This document shows positions 26,360 through 39,135 of a stretch of DNA of 64,000 nucleotides, in pieces; position 1 is the stretch's first letter; every line of letters begins with the position of its first letter. A program made the translations under genes and the position numbers. Source of the stretch: Mytilus galloprovincialis (Eukaryota; Mollusca; Bivalvia; Mytilida; Mytilidae); the NCBI RefSeq assembly GCF_965363235.1, contig NC_134838.1, positions 10,510,441 through 10,574,440 on the forward strand, given 5' to 3'. The notes under the pieces are model-generated. The model was not told where the DNA came from, searched no databases, and saw only the letters and a program-made list of their open reading frames with translations.

Positions 26360-26735
26360 GACATAAAATAATTTTGTCGTTAACAGTAATACGTGATGCA
26401 TAAATACAGTCACGCAACACAGATATAACAAAAACTGAATTAACAGTTAAAGTAATGATAATAAATAAAATAATAGTGTGGTTCAAAGTATGACGGTATA
26501 CATAAGTACAGAGTCACGTCAAATGTATATCACAAAAAAGTGGGTTAACAGTAAAAGTAATATTAATAAATAAAATAATTTTGTCATTCAAAGTATGACA
26601 AGTTACATAAGTACAGAGTCATATCATAAAATAATTTTGTCGTTCAAAGTATGATGGGATACATAAGCACAGAGTTACTTCAAAAGGATATCTCAAAATA
26701 CAAACTTTAACAGTAAAAGTAATATTAATAAAGAC
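26360..26735. repeat. Degenerate tandem repeat, about three units of 110-130 bp
   Basis: Units share TAAAATAATTTTGTCGTTCA, AAGTATGACGG and ACATAAGTACAGAGTCA, and are separated by AACAGTAAAAGTAATATTAA. Unit length varies and one unit is short. Confidence 0.65.
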
Positions 26736-27404
26736 AGATAAAAGAATAATGTAACACGTTTTTAAGATGATAAACAACGTCAGTACGCAACATCTATACT
26801 TCAAGACAATCGTGTATTATTTGTGAAGTTATAAATACTTTGGACCTCGTATAATCACTGAAAAAACAATAATAGGTAATCAATCCTTTTTCCAGGCAGG
26901 ATGATATGCTCTATAGCGCATTTGAATAAGCAAACAAATTATAATGAGGCAGTCGTTGTCTAAAATACAATTCTGATGAAATAGCCTTGACGTTGCATAA
27001 TCCTTTCGTCGACGTCATAATTTTTCTCTCTCTTATCCCGTCAACAACACCTTTTCAACGGCTGATATATGAAAGAGAAGTTCGGTAACCCCATGAAAAT
27101 TATATATCAAAAGAAAGGAAAATAATACCTTAAAAACATTTGATTTTTATAAAAAAAAATCGTATGATTGGTTTAAACTGCAGAACAAACAAAAGCTTCA
27201 AATGTCTTATTTTTGGTTCAAATTTGACGTTATGTCTATGTACTTTTTGTTGTTTCATTACCATTTTCAAATGCCTGGAACTCGGAAATTAGACCGGTGA
27301 CCAACTTAATTTTTCGATTTTTCATTATCCTTTAATAAGTTCTACGTGCATACAATTTCTTTTAAAAATCGCAGGACAAGCCATTTACGTACCTGTTACC
27401 TTCA

Positions 27405-29150
27405 ATTAACACATCATTTGGATTAAAAAATTTTAAAGATATCGTAAGAGACGCGTTGTGTGTGATGAATTTTCACTTGCAAAGTAGTCAAGCATTAATC
27501 TCAATGTGAAGAAAAAGGATTAACTGTATTTGTATTGCGAAATGATGAGTATTCATAAGTTTGCGGTTCAAATGGGGTATCTACCTAAACCATTTTCCCC
27601 CCATTTAAATTTTTTTATAGTAAAGATAATATGAAAGGTATTAAATTCTTTTCTAAGTATCGAATCAGGAACAAAACTCTATTGCGACATATCTTCAAAT
27701 ATTGAAAACCCAGAAGAATCTGATTGGCTTGTACTTCAACAAGGAACACATGAAGGTGACTATATTAAGCTGCAGATATAATCTTCAGACATTCAGCAAA
27801 GGAAAGAAAAGGTACGTTATATCAAAATTATATAGATTAATTAGCTAAAAAATAGTTTTTTGTTCCAGCGAGTTTTTGATCGATTAGGTCATTTAAATGT
27901 CGTTGTATACTTCATGCTCAATTTTTTGAAAATCATTCATTAGTCGACATTTAAATAGGATAGTATTTGTTAACTTTTGTCAACTACAACATTTTTTGAC
28001 AATGCCAAACAGCTTGTCAATGAATATAGCAGACGATAGGTTCTCGCCATATTCAAATACAGGTTTCAAACAAAGGTTTTTACTGTTAATGTCTTTACAA
28101 ACGTACGACTCGTTGAGGTAGCGCATTGTTATTCAGCCTTATAGAATCACAAATGATCAGTTTAGTTTTTTCATAAAGTTAGAAAAAAGGACATGCAAAT
28201 ATTTGTTTAGTATTACAAAAAACGAAAGACTACTATTAATTTGCCAAATCCTCAAATATTGCTACATAAATGCAAAAAATGTTCATTCAACTTTAATTTA
28301 AATGTACTTACTTTATATGATTAGCAAACTACCAAAACATTTTTGAAGCACAATATAAAATATTATAAGTTGCATTATTGTGTAAAAAAACAAGAATAAT
28401 GTATAAGTATCCCATTTGCTGAATATATTTGATCAAATTTAGCTTCTCGTATTTTATTATTTTTTGTTCATTTTTCTTTAAAACAAAGCAGTATAACGTT
28501 TTAACTTAATAATAGAACTATTACCTTTATATTAATGGCTTATATATTTTAACTTGAGAATTGAGTTTGTGATCTTGGCATATCTACACTACCACTTTTA
28601 CACGGAGAGATTAAGACAAAAAATGGCGCCACATGTTTAGGTATTTTTATCAAATATCTTATATATTAATTTTGGTTAAATATTGTCCGATTTCTTTTGT
28701 AATAGAGTTATTGCATTGTTTTTTATTATCAATTAGTTATAACTTCATAGTAATAGGGTAACATGATTAAGTCAAAGCGCATTTGGAATTAAGGCAACTG
28801 ACCCTGGAAAAGGGTTTTACGAAATTGCATCGGCTAAAACTTAAGCAATTTGTTTTCACTCATAAAAAACAAAACATTCTATTAGCTATAATAAGCGAAT
28901 AAACTCTAGCTTAGTATATCAAAAGTATCTGCAATTGGTGTAAAGTAAGTTATACAATAAAATTTAAAGTGTCCTTGTGTACACTGAACAGAGTTTATCA
29001 AATCCTTTTCCACAAATTGTTGTACTATGCATTTGAACGCTCGTTTCATTTTTAACATAGTTTCTCAAATTTACAGGTCATTTAAACAACAAATAAGAAC
29101 AGCTGTTAATTCAAAATTGTAAGTTTGTAATTATTTTTACTTTTTATTTT
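27405..29150. other. Opposite palindrome arm, upstream of F1; no gene
   Basis: Reverse complement of the R2 flank (about 17450-18880), and continuous with 22085 once the TTAA element is removed. A short open frame homologous to 2976-3212 is broken here by a stop. Confidence 0.6.
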
Positions 29151-30389
29151 TACTGTGGCTATCCAATAACCTTTGTAGTAGTGAATTACCTATTGCCTGA
29201 CCAGTTTAAAAAATTGTCAATACAGTTTGTCCATTTAAAATGTACAAAAAGGTATTGTGAGAGCTATTATCAACATGTGGTCATTTAAATACCTGTAGAT
29301 TTACCTGGTTTGTTTTTGACAGAGCTAATTTAAATGAATGATAGCTAGCTTGTTTTCTTCATGTAAATTATCCTGAATGAAATATTCTATTTAGGTATGG
29401 GGCATTCTACATTTAATTCACCAGTGTATGTAAAGTGCGGATCCTAAAATATCATTTTTACTGTATATGCTATAAATGTCTAATGTAGAATGATAAATAA
29501 ACAGACGAACTTTTTTTAATTTTTGAAGAAAATGAAGAAAAATAGTTAAAATGTATATGTTCAGAAATACATAATACTAATAAAACAAAGTAAGAGTTGC
29601 GAGCGGGATTTATCGCGCCTAAAGCCATCCAACTGTGAAATATATACCAAAATAGGTGATTTTTTAGGACATTTCACGAACAGATCGTGCAGGTGTTTTA
29701 TAACTTACAGGTGAGATGTTGTTGCAGTAAAAAATATTCATTTTAATACAATTATTAAAGTTGTATAACGTAGAATATGTTTTGTCATTCAGTTTCTTCA
29801 TATTTAACTAAATTCCACTATGATGATTTCGTAATGCTAGTCATGTTTACTGTCGAATAATGATACTATTCTTTCATTTTAACTGTGGAGCGAATCATTA
29901 GTATTGTATATGCGGTGCATTTTCACTGTATAATTATCATTTTTTTTTATCTATTACAGCTCATTTCTTTAAGCATGTAGAGCAAGACTTTAGTTGATTT
30001 GCTTGCTTTTTTTATTGGTTAATCATTATGATAACACCCAATTTAATTCAAATATTAAAGATACAGGTTAAACTATGCCTATTCATATTGTTTAAAAATG
30101 TCAATCTTATTTACAAAGTTTGTATAAACAATTATACAAACAAAGCAAGCAAGCCAACAAAAGTTTTGCTTTACATGCATTAGGAAATTAGCTGTAAAGC
30201 CTTAATTTAGCCAACTTGCTCAAATAATAGATAAAGTAAGAGAAAGATTTGATAAAATTTAACTTACGGATAAAAGTTTTGTTTTAAAACACTCTACTAA
30301 ATTCAATAGAAATAACATTTATTTCAAATGTATTCCATTTAGTTTCTTATAAAGCGTATAGAGATCTTTATCCTTATTTTTTTTTATCC

Positions 30390-30610
30390 ATTTCCATGAC
30401 ACTTCACCACTAATAACGTACATCTTGATATAGATTGCACCTTTGTTTTCCCGTTTAAAAGGTTTTACACTGGAGCCCTTTATAACTTGCTGTTCGGTGT
30501 GAGCCAAGACTCCATGTTGAAGACCGTATTTTGACGTATAATGGTCTACTTTTATGAATTGTGACTCGGATGGAGAGTTGTCTCATTGTCACATACGACA
30601 TCTATATGGC
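30390..30610 (+). repeat. Dispersed mussel repeat fragment
   Basis: Matches the repeat at 8440-8810 (TTGCTGTTCGGTGTGAGCCA, GGAGAGTTGTCTCATTGTCA). Nested inside the 3.5 kb TIR element. Confidence 0.6.
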
Positions 30611-30860
30611 TCAAAAACGAAACGAGACGGGATAAAAAGGGATGACAAAATCTACGCTACTTTTTTAATATATTTATAATGGGCTTTATATGAGTCAAAA
30701 TAGAGTAAAATAGTGGGTCGCATTTGGGTATAAGCGTCACGCCGGATTGCCGATTTTTTGCAAGCGTGACAGGTGAAAGTCAAATGATTGTGTAGAAAAA
30801 AACGGGAAATGAAGTCTAGCGGGACACGGATAATTACAAAAAAATTAGAACTGCATAGTA

Positions 30861-30944
30861 TAAGCGGGATACGGGAATCTGACAAAACAATAAGCGGAAT
30901 ACGGGAATCTGCCAAAACAGTAAGCGGGATCCGGGATCAGAACC
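30861..30944 (+). repeat. Three 30 bp tandem repeats
   Basis: Units start TAAGCGGGATACGGGAATCT. In one frame they read SGIRES(D/A)KT in each unit, but no larger coding region supports this as protein. Confidence 0.7.
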
Positions 30945-32727
30945 CCCCAATGAGACCCCAGAAAAAGATATTTTTGTATATTCATCCTATTGTTACAGTC
31001 ATGCCTTCAATAACAAAAGTACTTTTTAATAACAAAAGTATCCGATGCATGCATTTTTTCATATTTTTGGTCCCTTTTTCAATTTTGTGGGGTCCAAATT
31101 TATAGACAAAAGTCCTTTAATATAGATATTTGGAATTCGTTGACATGCTGAATCTGACCATGTATCAAGTTTGGGGATTGTTTGCCTAGTTGCTGAAATA
31201 GCCCACATAGAGTTCCAAAGGGTCTAAAATCAACAAAAATGAATTGTAGCATGCATTTCGTGTACAATAACCAAAATGTGCATGGTTTTACCTCTGTGGT
31301 AGCATCCATTCGCGGATCTAGAATTTTTCATAAGTAGGGGCCCACTGACTGCTTAAGAGGGACCGCTGCTGTCACGCTCCAGTGATTCACTATATAAGTT
31401 AAAATCAAGGAGAAACGTAATCTGAAGAATACAATATGACATTTTGAGAATCGCTTTTGTTACAAGTTTGAAAAGCTATATATTTGATGAAGAATGAATG
31501 AGAAGTTTGTATTTCAATTGGAAAATACATGTATCATAAATCCTAAAGTCATCAACTAAGTTTTTTTTCATTTGTTGCAAGTGCATTTATCACATAATTC
31601 TACAATAAAAATTCCTCGCATCTTTGAAAATTCTACATTAATAATGACTGCACTAACAGTGATAATTCATCGCATCTATAGTTAAAATGGATCGCTTTCA
31701 ATAATCGATATGCTATATTATGATGCTTTATAACACTTATTTGAAGTTTAATGCTATGTTTGTATATTATAAAGACATATCACAATGAAAATATGTTAAA
31801 ACTTAACTTAAAATCCTTTAACTTGATATTTTCAAAACGTAAACAAATACAGTTTTCCCATGATCCTTTATTCTACAATAGACATACCCGCATATAACAG
31901 TAAAAATGAACTAGCTGGATTCGCACTTTATATACACTGATTCACTATATGTTTTTTTCTTTTAAAGATATTCATTGTAAATTTATGTATTTTGCTTACA
32001 ATCACAATTGAATCATTGCTGATAAATCCCACTTTCATAATGAAGAATAAAGCACTGAAATTTCTATTCACTAAGCCATTTGTACTTTTTAATATATTTT
32101 AAACAGTTATCCCAATTGAAGTAGATCCTGAATATTAAATGAAACTTAGTATCACTACTATTCCATTTCAGAAATCGTAATACAACATAAAAATATATCC
32201 CATTAGAGAACACCAAGCCACACATAATTCATCTTGTGAAATTATTCACAATTAGATTGGCTATCCAAAAAAATCCATTTCAAAAACACTTAATTCCATA
32301 TCATGAATCAGAAAACTTAAAATACATCCCACATTAAAAACACCATGAAGCAAACATATTTCTACTTTTTTTATAAACTAAATTCACTGATTGAAATTTC
32401 CATCTCGACTATTTAGAGACACAAAAAGAAATGGCTTAAAATGTCCCATATCTAAATAGAATAGTCTATTCAGGTCATTGGTCATTTAAATTTTACCTTA
32501 TAGGAATAGTGAAGATTGTTTCTGGGTAGTAAAATGACCACCTGTTTATGAGCTCTCACAATACCTTTTGTACAATTTAAATGGACAAATTGTGTTGACA
32601 ATTTTTTATACTGGTCAGGCAATAGGTATTTAAATACCACAAGGGTGATTCGATACTGACAGTAAGTATATTGATTTATCAATATATTGTTTATAATTCG
32701 ATAATATATGTATCTACACATCAACTA

Positions 32728-33720
32728 TAGTGTGTGATAACATTGTGTGAGGGAATTCGACGTTTGATGTACCACTGTTCACTCCAGTGCAATTTATGAC
32801 AATACCACTGCATCAATCAGAATTATTTTTTTTGCAGTGTTTTAAGAAAAGATTTTGCTTTGTTGTCGCGTATTATTTGTGAAACATTCAATGTTTTAAA
32901 AAGGCGAATTTTCTTTATAAAGTCAATGATTATGTTGACTTTTGAAGGCCAAACTTTCTACAGCCTTAAATACGCTAATGAAAGATCCAAAAACTATACC
33001 AATACATAACGACATGTTTATGAAATTATAACAAATCTATTGGTTAACAAATTTTTACTCGTTATTGCAAAATAATGAACTTAATATATCTGACATTTTC
33101 TCCCTACCCAGTTTACCCCTATACATTTTTATGATGTGGACTGGTCATTGTTATTGAATCGTAGGCAATTTGATTGGATTAAGTTGTTATTAGTTTACCT
33201 TCAAACTTGTTTATGCTTTTCATACATGACTATTGATTAATTAGAACGTGCATGAATGTGTACAATAACTAAAATGACCTTCAAACTGGACACTGGACGA
33301 GTCAATATTATGTTTTATCAATGAAAGTTAAGGTATGAAAGCTAAGAATTGCCACTTATTCGATTTTCACAAAATTTTCGGAATATACAGTTGAAAGGTT
33401 ATTTTTTAAAAGCCTATTGTGAAGAGTTAAGAGAAAGTTTACAAATAATACGTTTTGTTCCATTAAACAAGTCATTATCGTAAGAGAAATACCGAAATAT
33501 ATTTTACGCACGACTACGGCAGGTAAAATTATTATTTATCATAATAAAAAAAAGCATTTTTCAGTCTCATTGGAATATGTTGATTACAATTAATCCCAAA
33601 CTTAAGAAGTAAGTAACTAAAGTCAAAATATGTCCGATCTGCCTATTTCTGCACATCAAAAGTCAATACGATCGTTTTAAAGTCAATTTCGTCTACCTCA
33701 CAAAATCTTGTTAGGCACTA
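32728..33720. mobile_element. 993 bp element at a TA site
   Basis: The ends TAGTGTGTGATAAC and GTTAGGCACTA share a short inverted terminus (TAGTG/CACTA) and are flanked by TA at 32726-32727 and 33721-33722. The R2 flank reads straight through (CATCAACTAAGTATG) with a single TA. No coding region; otherwise nothing recognisable. Confidence 0.65.
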
Positions 33721-34021
33721 TAAGTATGTTAATAAAAACTTTATTTAGTCAAAGGCATACAATCCTACATTAAAATACAAAGATTATTTGTAAATTGCAT
33801 ATACAGAAGGTTTGATTGGCTTAAATTCAATGCAATATGTGCATTCGTAGATCGAATTAAAACATATTTTGTTAGATTAATCAAAATAATGGTCAGCAAT
33901 AGATATGTCAAAAGTCGCAATGAATTGTTAAGCCCTTCTGTAGGTTAAATTCGTTTAGAAAATATTGATAAGCATGACAGGTTTTATTATTTCATGATCA
34001 ACTATCTTTTGTAGTGAGAAA

Positions 34022-37000
34022 ATGTATAGATGGATAGTTTTATCGTTCATTTTGTTGAGTGCCAGTATGTTTGAAGCATCGAAGGTAATGAGTTTTTCAT
34101 ATGGATATAGTGACGATACTTTGTCAGGTCATTTGACCTGGCAGTTTTTTGGGAAATAACATTGATTCACTCATAGTATTTTGTCATTGGAAACAAATAC
34201 ATTTGTCGCTAAGTTACGAAATTTTCTTTTATCTTACTGACTGATAATTTCTTTTCGCACCACAGTATATTTATATGAACAATTATCGCTAGAAACTAAG
34301 TGAGCACGTTTCGATATCAATAAAATCATCATCTTTAACACAGGCAATATAGCGATACCGTAGCGGCTCAATCGAGAAAAAACATCTCGTTAAAATGATT
34401 AACGATAATACATAACAATCAGTTTGCTAGCAGATTCGGGTTATAATGCTCTCATACATCCTACGATTTTATAACCGATCGGAGTGTGCTTCATTTTCAT
34501 ATGATGAATACATATCATACAATTATTTTTATAGAGGTCTGGAGCTGGCATGTCAGTAACTGGTAGTAGTCTTTTGTTAATTTATGCATTGTCCTTTGTT
34601 TTGTTTCTTCTGTTTCCTTTCCTGACATCAGATTTCTTTTAAACTGAGTTTGTATGTGCAGATTGCTTTGTGTTTGTTTATTTAACATTGGCTTCAGGTG
34701 TAGGAGAGGGTTGCAACCTAACAGAATACGTTTAACCCCGCCGTATATTTGCGCCTGTCCCAATTCAGGAGCCTCTTGATTTTGTTAGTCTTGTATGGTT
34801 TTTTATATTTTACTTCATTTATATGATTCAAAGTTAGTATGACTTCAAATGTCACTGAACGTGAGTATGTTTTTGCTAAAGTTGCATCCGCTATGTCGAA
34901 GATCCAGTGATGGCCTTGGTCTGTTTATACTTTTTGGTCGGATGGTTGTCTCTTTGACACATTCTTAATTTTCATTTCATATTTCATATATATGACTTCT
35001 TGTGTGTACAAAATAAATCACAGAAATACTGAACTCCGAAAATCTTTTATTGTTACGTTTAAATTAATTATAGAACGTAAACTGTCATCAATCGATTTAT
35101 GACTTTTGAACACCGGTATACTACTTTTGCCTTCATATTGATGCAAAATTAAAGATAGATTATGCATGTCAAAACACATGTAAGACACATTCATGTATAT
35201 GTTTGAATACGAATGAAACTCTGTGAAAAATTGAACAGTAACTAATTAAGATGTAATTAACAGGTATCAGAAAACGTATTGAAAGACAATAAAGGTGGGG
35301 AATATGACGTCATTGATGTTGAAATAGGGAACACAGATATTGCAATAATCAAGAAAGATGGTGTTATACTGGCAGACGAAATTACCAGTAAAGACAAAGT
35401 AAGATGACAATTTATGTATAAATATATTTTGTTTTATATGTTTTCAAGAAAGAAAATCAATTTAAATAGGACCGAACATGAAATGATAAACTCCAATTTC
35501 TCTTCTCGATGAAATTATTGCCCATTATTTTAGATTTAATTAAAAAAAAAAAGGTCGGTAAGGGGCAGAGATGCAGATTTAATCTTCTATCTTTCTGTTG
35601 AGTTTTTTCTGCAGAATTGCTGCACGTACAATCAACTGTTCTATTCGAATATGTCTATATTTCAAAATCTACAAATATATCGAGGCTCCATACTGTCAAG
35701 TTGGTGAAAACACGCATACGAGATGCAAAATATCCTGAATTATGCATCTTTAGTAAATTTTTAAAGTTCATAGAACCAGATGTATACAATTGAATTATAC
35801 CAATTTGTTTAACTGTTAGATCTTCTCTTATAAAAAGTTTAATTTCTTTCGTTTTATTCCAACGGGCTATTTTACACATTGTCAATATTACAGCTATTGT
35901 CGTACCTTAACCTTAATGTATCAAAGCTATTTATAGTTTACTACCATCACCATCATGTAATGTAATATTAAAACTAAGCATACACATGCAAATGATTATA
36001 TTCTCAATACTCAGTCTTCATTTCAATTTTATGAACAAACATACGTGAACACTGTAGCTACATATACTTAAAACAATTATTTATGTGTCAACAAAACTGA
36101 GTCTTTTAGACGACATGGCTTATAATCTTCTTTCATTGATGTAATAATGTTAAAATGGTCACTTATATCAAGCATTCTTATTCATTTTCCTTTGGTTCTT
36201 TTAGGAGTATTCAATCATCAAGTACAACGGAACCTGCAATGTTAAGTTTTATGAGGTAAATACAAATAAATGTCAACAAATGTTTTCAAGGGAAATGAAA
36301 CTGACCAAACAAGGATTCACATAATTAAATCCCTTCAAAACCAGTTTTTACAGAACTTTGCATGACAGTTCTCCAATGATTCAATTGTGACATTTATGTT
36401 ATTGGTTTGCAACCAGAGTTTTTGTTATAAATAATTTATATATGAGAAGATGTTGCACGAGTGCAAATGAGACATCTCTTCGTCCGAAGCACCGATTCTC
36501 GTCTAATGGAAAATCATTATTTAAAATTTCAAATTACGAGACCTTTAAATCAATGGTTGTTGATAAAAAAAAACACAAGCATCTGGTGTGGACACTATTG
36601 TAAATTAAAATTCATTTAAAATACTAAAGGATTGCTTTGGTGTCAATATTCAGAGTTTGTAGAAATGTCTTGCTTTTCACAACCATATATTGAAAATAGT
36701 TATTGACTATGAATGAAGAAAATAATACTTACGCAAGCATGCATATTTCTAGACTATCTAAACTCTACAAATTTTGTTTTCAAAAATAACTTAGTTATCT
36801 TAGAAATTCTTATTTCATATTATGTGAGACGATACTAAATATATATCATTAACCTTGTTAATTGATTTTCCTTCACAGGACCCTTCAGATTCCAAAACAT
36901 GCCATGAAGCTTTTGAAGATGACGAAAGCATCCCGAATGACACCAAAGCAGAAATCAAAGAAGAGTGTGGAGATTTAGATATTGCTTATGTTAAGGCTGT

Positions 37001-37722
37001 TCATTGTAACACAGGTATGCCTTTTAAGTTTCAATTTAATCGGTAACTTTATAGAAGAGTTTCCCAAGAAATAAAGTTGTTAAATATTCTCCTTAGATGC
37101 ATAAAATATTTACAAAAAATGTGTGGCAAACAAAAAACAACTCCTCAATCGTGCAGTCCCGCAAAGAAAGTTAAAATAAAAAAAATACAAGACTCGTTTA
37201 GGTTCTTCGGACTTGAAGTATTTAGATACAAAATATCAGCAAAAGCTAAATACAAATTGACTATAAAAAAGTATAACAAAAACAACTCCTTGGTAAACCC
37301 AAATAGGGGAGCTACAAATCAAACTTTATACTTTATCAACCAACAACACTAATTGAAAACAACTGTCTTTTCCGAAGTTGGTACAGGTATTTCCGCAGAA
37401 ATTGATAGGTTAACCTGTTTATAAAGCTAGCTAAACTTGTATAACGGTTGTTAATAGTTCGATTATATTGATGAAATTTAGTGAGTCTGGTCTGGTGGCT
37501 AGCAAAACCTAGCACTTTATTGCAACTAAATATACTGCTAAATTGACAATAGTACATGAATGATCAGTATCTATTTAAGCCATTTTTCTTATACTTGCAG
37601 AACACGGCATCCAAAAAAGAGCATGTTATTATTATTACTACATTGGTCGATGTTGCAGAAGGAGATGGTGGTACAAATACACCTGTTATATCTGTTGGTA
37701 CAGAACCATTAGATGCTATTGA
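34022..37722 (+). CDS. F1: secreted pre-pro peptide, BRICHOS-like prodomain and six-cysteine cationic C-terminus
   Basis: Exons 34022-34084, 35264-35398, 36205-36255, 36879-37014 and 37601-37722 give 168 residues. The start is supported by an in-frame upstream TGA at 33995-33997 and by a hydrophobic signal peptide (residues 5-17). Exon 4 ends in phase 1, so exon 5 must be read in the frame beginning E-HGIQKR, which gives a short peptide ending at TGA 37720-37722. The predicted mature part, residues 136-168, has Cys 137, 146, 147, 157, 160 and 167, ten Tyr, three Trp, six Arg, one Lys and no acidic residue. The prodomain shows a BRICHOS-like order: a beta-strand-rich stretch, Asp residues 12-18 positions before Cys77, and a last Cys126 just before a dibasic site. 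Annelid defence peptides such as arenicin are made behind a BRICHOS domain, which is the closest architecture I know. Mussel MgCRP-I peptides also have six cysteines but, as I recall, a different spacing. Confidence 0.8.
34535..34985 (+). repeat. Dispersed mussel repeat in intron 1 of F1
   Basis: Inverted relative to the copies in R1 and R2, as expected because the whole gene is inverted. Confidence 0.6.
37601..37722 (+). other. Last exon of F1 encoding the predicted mature peptide
   Basis: This exon carries the whole cysteine-rich part and the cleavage site (HGIQKR, residues 130-135). It is listed separately because a longer open frame, shifted by one, runs through the same bases to 37789 and would be picked by naive gene calling. 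That frame needs a phase-0 junction, whereas exon 4 ends ACA-G before the donor GTATGC, which is phase 1. The corresponding exons are 12482-12603 (minus) and 58374-58492 (plus). Cleavage after Lys-Arg by a furin-like convertase is expected from the motif, not shown. Confidence 0.75.
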
Positions 37723-38186
37723 TTTGGACAATAGAAGTGCCTCTTCATACTTTAGTACTTTTGTATCATCGCAACTTTTTTTTTTTTAATTTTTGCATCA
37801 AGATATTTTAGACACTTCTGTATGGTATATTATGCAATATATATGAAAGTGTGTTGTCAGTGCGTTTCTCATTGCCTTCAGTGGTAGTTATATAAAAAAA
37901 AAGTTTTCAGATTTGCTTTGCGTTTGTTTAAAATGAATACGTGATTTTGTTCTCAAATGTTAAAGCAAATTTAAAACATACTCAGGAAAAGTGCAATAAC
38001 AAAAATACCGAACTCCGAGGAATATTCAAAACAAAAGTGATAAATCAAATGATGTTAAAATGATTGATTAAATTTGGTTTCTATCGAAACCTTTCATTTG
38101 TATGGCGCATTAAACCTGGTTTTATAGCTAGCTGAATCTCTCATTTCTAAGACGAATGTTTAATTCAAGCTGTAATTGTTACCATT

Positions 38187-38196
38187 AATAAATAAA
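38187..38196 (+). promoter_or_regulatory. Candidate polyadenylation signal for F1 (two overlapping AATAAA)
   Basis: Two overlapping AATAAA hexamers about 465 nt after the F1 stop, at the same aligned place as in R2 and F2. No closer AATAAA is seen after the stop. Confidence 0.35.
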
Positions 38197-38525
38197 TACT
38201 TAACACTGATAATATTATGGTCATTTTTATTTGACAAATACAACGGGTTAGAAGGAGTACTCAAACTTGCAGAAAATGTAAAATCTGTGTGAACTTTTTT
38301 TGGCAATTTCACGATAAACAAAACTGTTTGATAGATTCTAAAACTGTATAAAGTACAAAAAATTCAGATCAGAGTATATCCCACCCAAAAAATCAAATTT
38401 CACTTGACATTTTTGAGCTCGCAAAAATCAGACATAAGTGTTGTTTCTTTGTTGTTGTTGATTTTCATGTGAATCACAACGAATTGAATTCATCAATGAT
38501 GTAACTCAAGACAATTCATATGACA

Positions 38526-39135
38526 AATAGTTATCAAAGGTACCAGGATTATAACTTAGTACGCCAGACGCGCGTTTCGTCTAAATAAGACTCATCAATG
38601 ACGCTCATATCAAAACATATATAAAGCCAAACAAGTACAAAGTTGAAGAACATTAAGGATTCATAGTTCCAAAAAGTTGTGCCAAATACGACTAAGGTAA
38701 TTTATGCCCGGGATAAGAACATCCTTAGTTTTGTCGAAAAATTCAAAGTTTTGTTAATAGAAAATTTATAAAAATGATCACATTATTGATATTCATGTCA
38801 ACACCGAAGTGTTGACTACTGGGCTGGTGATACCCTCGGGGGCGAAACGTCCACCAGCAATGGCATCGACCCAGTGGTGTAAATAGTTATCAAAGGTACC
38901 AGGATTTTAATTTAGTACGCCAGACGCACGTTTCGTCTACATAAGACTCATCAGTGACGCTCATATCAAAATATTTATCAAGCCAAACAAGTACAAAGTC
39001 GAAGAGCATTAAGGATTCAAAGTTCCAAAAAGTTGTGCCTAATACGGCAAAGGTAATCTATGCCTGGGATAAGAACATCCTTAGTTTTTCGAAAAATTCA
39101 AAGTTTTGTTAACAGGAAATTTATAAAAATGAAAA
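38526..39135 (-). mobile_element. Two tandem copies of an abundant mussel short element, inverted
   Basis: Reverse complement of 11101-11716, with the same 100 bp linker (38790-38880). Confidence 0.6.

Larger units (their letters stand above)
22086..27400. mobile_element. 5.3 kb non-autonomous transposon at a TTAA site
   Basis: The left end GGTGAGAGGTACGTAAGTGA and the complement of the right end, GGTAACAGGTACGTAAATGG, match at 16 of 20 bases. Flanks are TTAA at 22082-22085 and TTCA at 27401-27404. The aligned site beside F2 (51911-51925) is empty and reads GCGTTAAATTAACAC. The sequences outside the two ends are continuous with each other in that paralog. The element has no recognisable transposase. 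It contains a composite pair of smaller TIR elements (23275-25384), a dispersed repeat at about 25715-26100 and a degenerate tandem repeat at 26360-26735. The remainder (22110-23270 and 26740-27375) shows nothing I can identify. Confidence 0.75.
29153..32662. mobile_element. 3.5 kb TIR element at a TA site upstream of F1
   Basis: The first roughly 190 bp (CTGTGGCTATCC ... CCTATTGCCTGACCAG) reappear inverted at the right end (about 32465-32662). TA flanks both ends, and the R1/R2 flanks have an empty site with one TA. A right-truncated copy lies upstream of F2 (53618 to about 54187), so insertion preceded the F1/F2 duplication. No transposase is visible. Inside are a dispersed mussel repeat (30390-30610) and three 30 bp repeats at 30861-30944; 31100-31900 shows nothing identifiable. 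Confidence 0.7.

Noticed and set aside
30788-31105. Open frame with repeated SGIRES units
   Set aside because: Explained by three 30 bp tandem repeats inside a transposable element.
37556-37789. 77-codon open frame across the last exon of F1
   Set aside because: Wrong phase for the exon 4 junction and interrupted by a stop in F2; the cysteine-rich frame is preferred.
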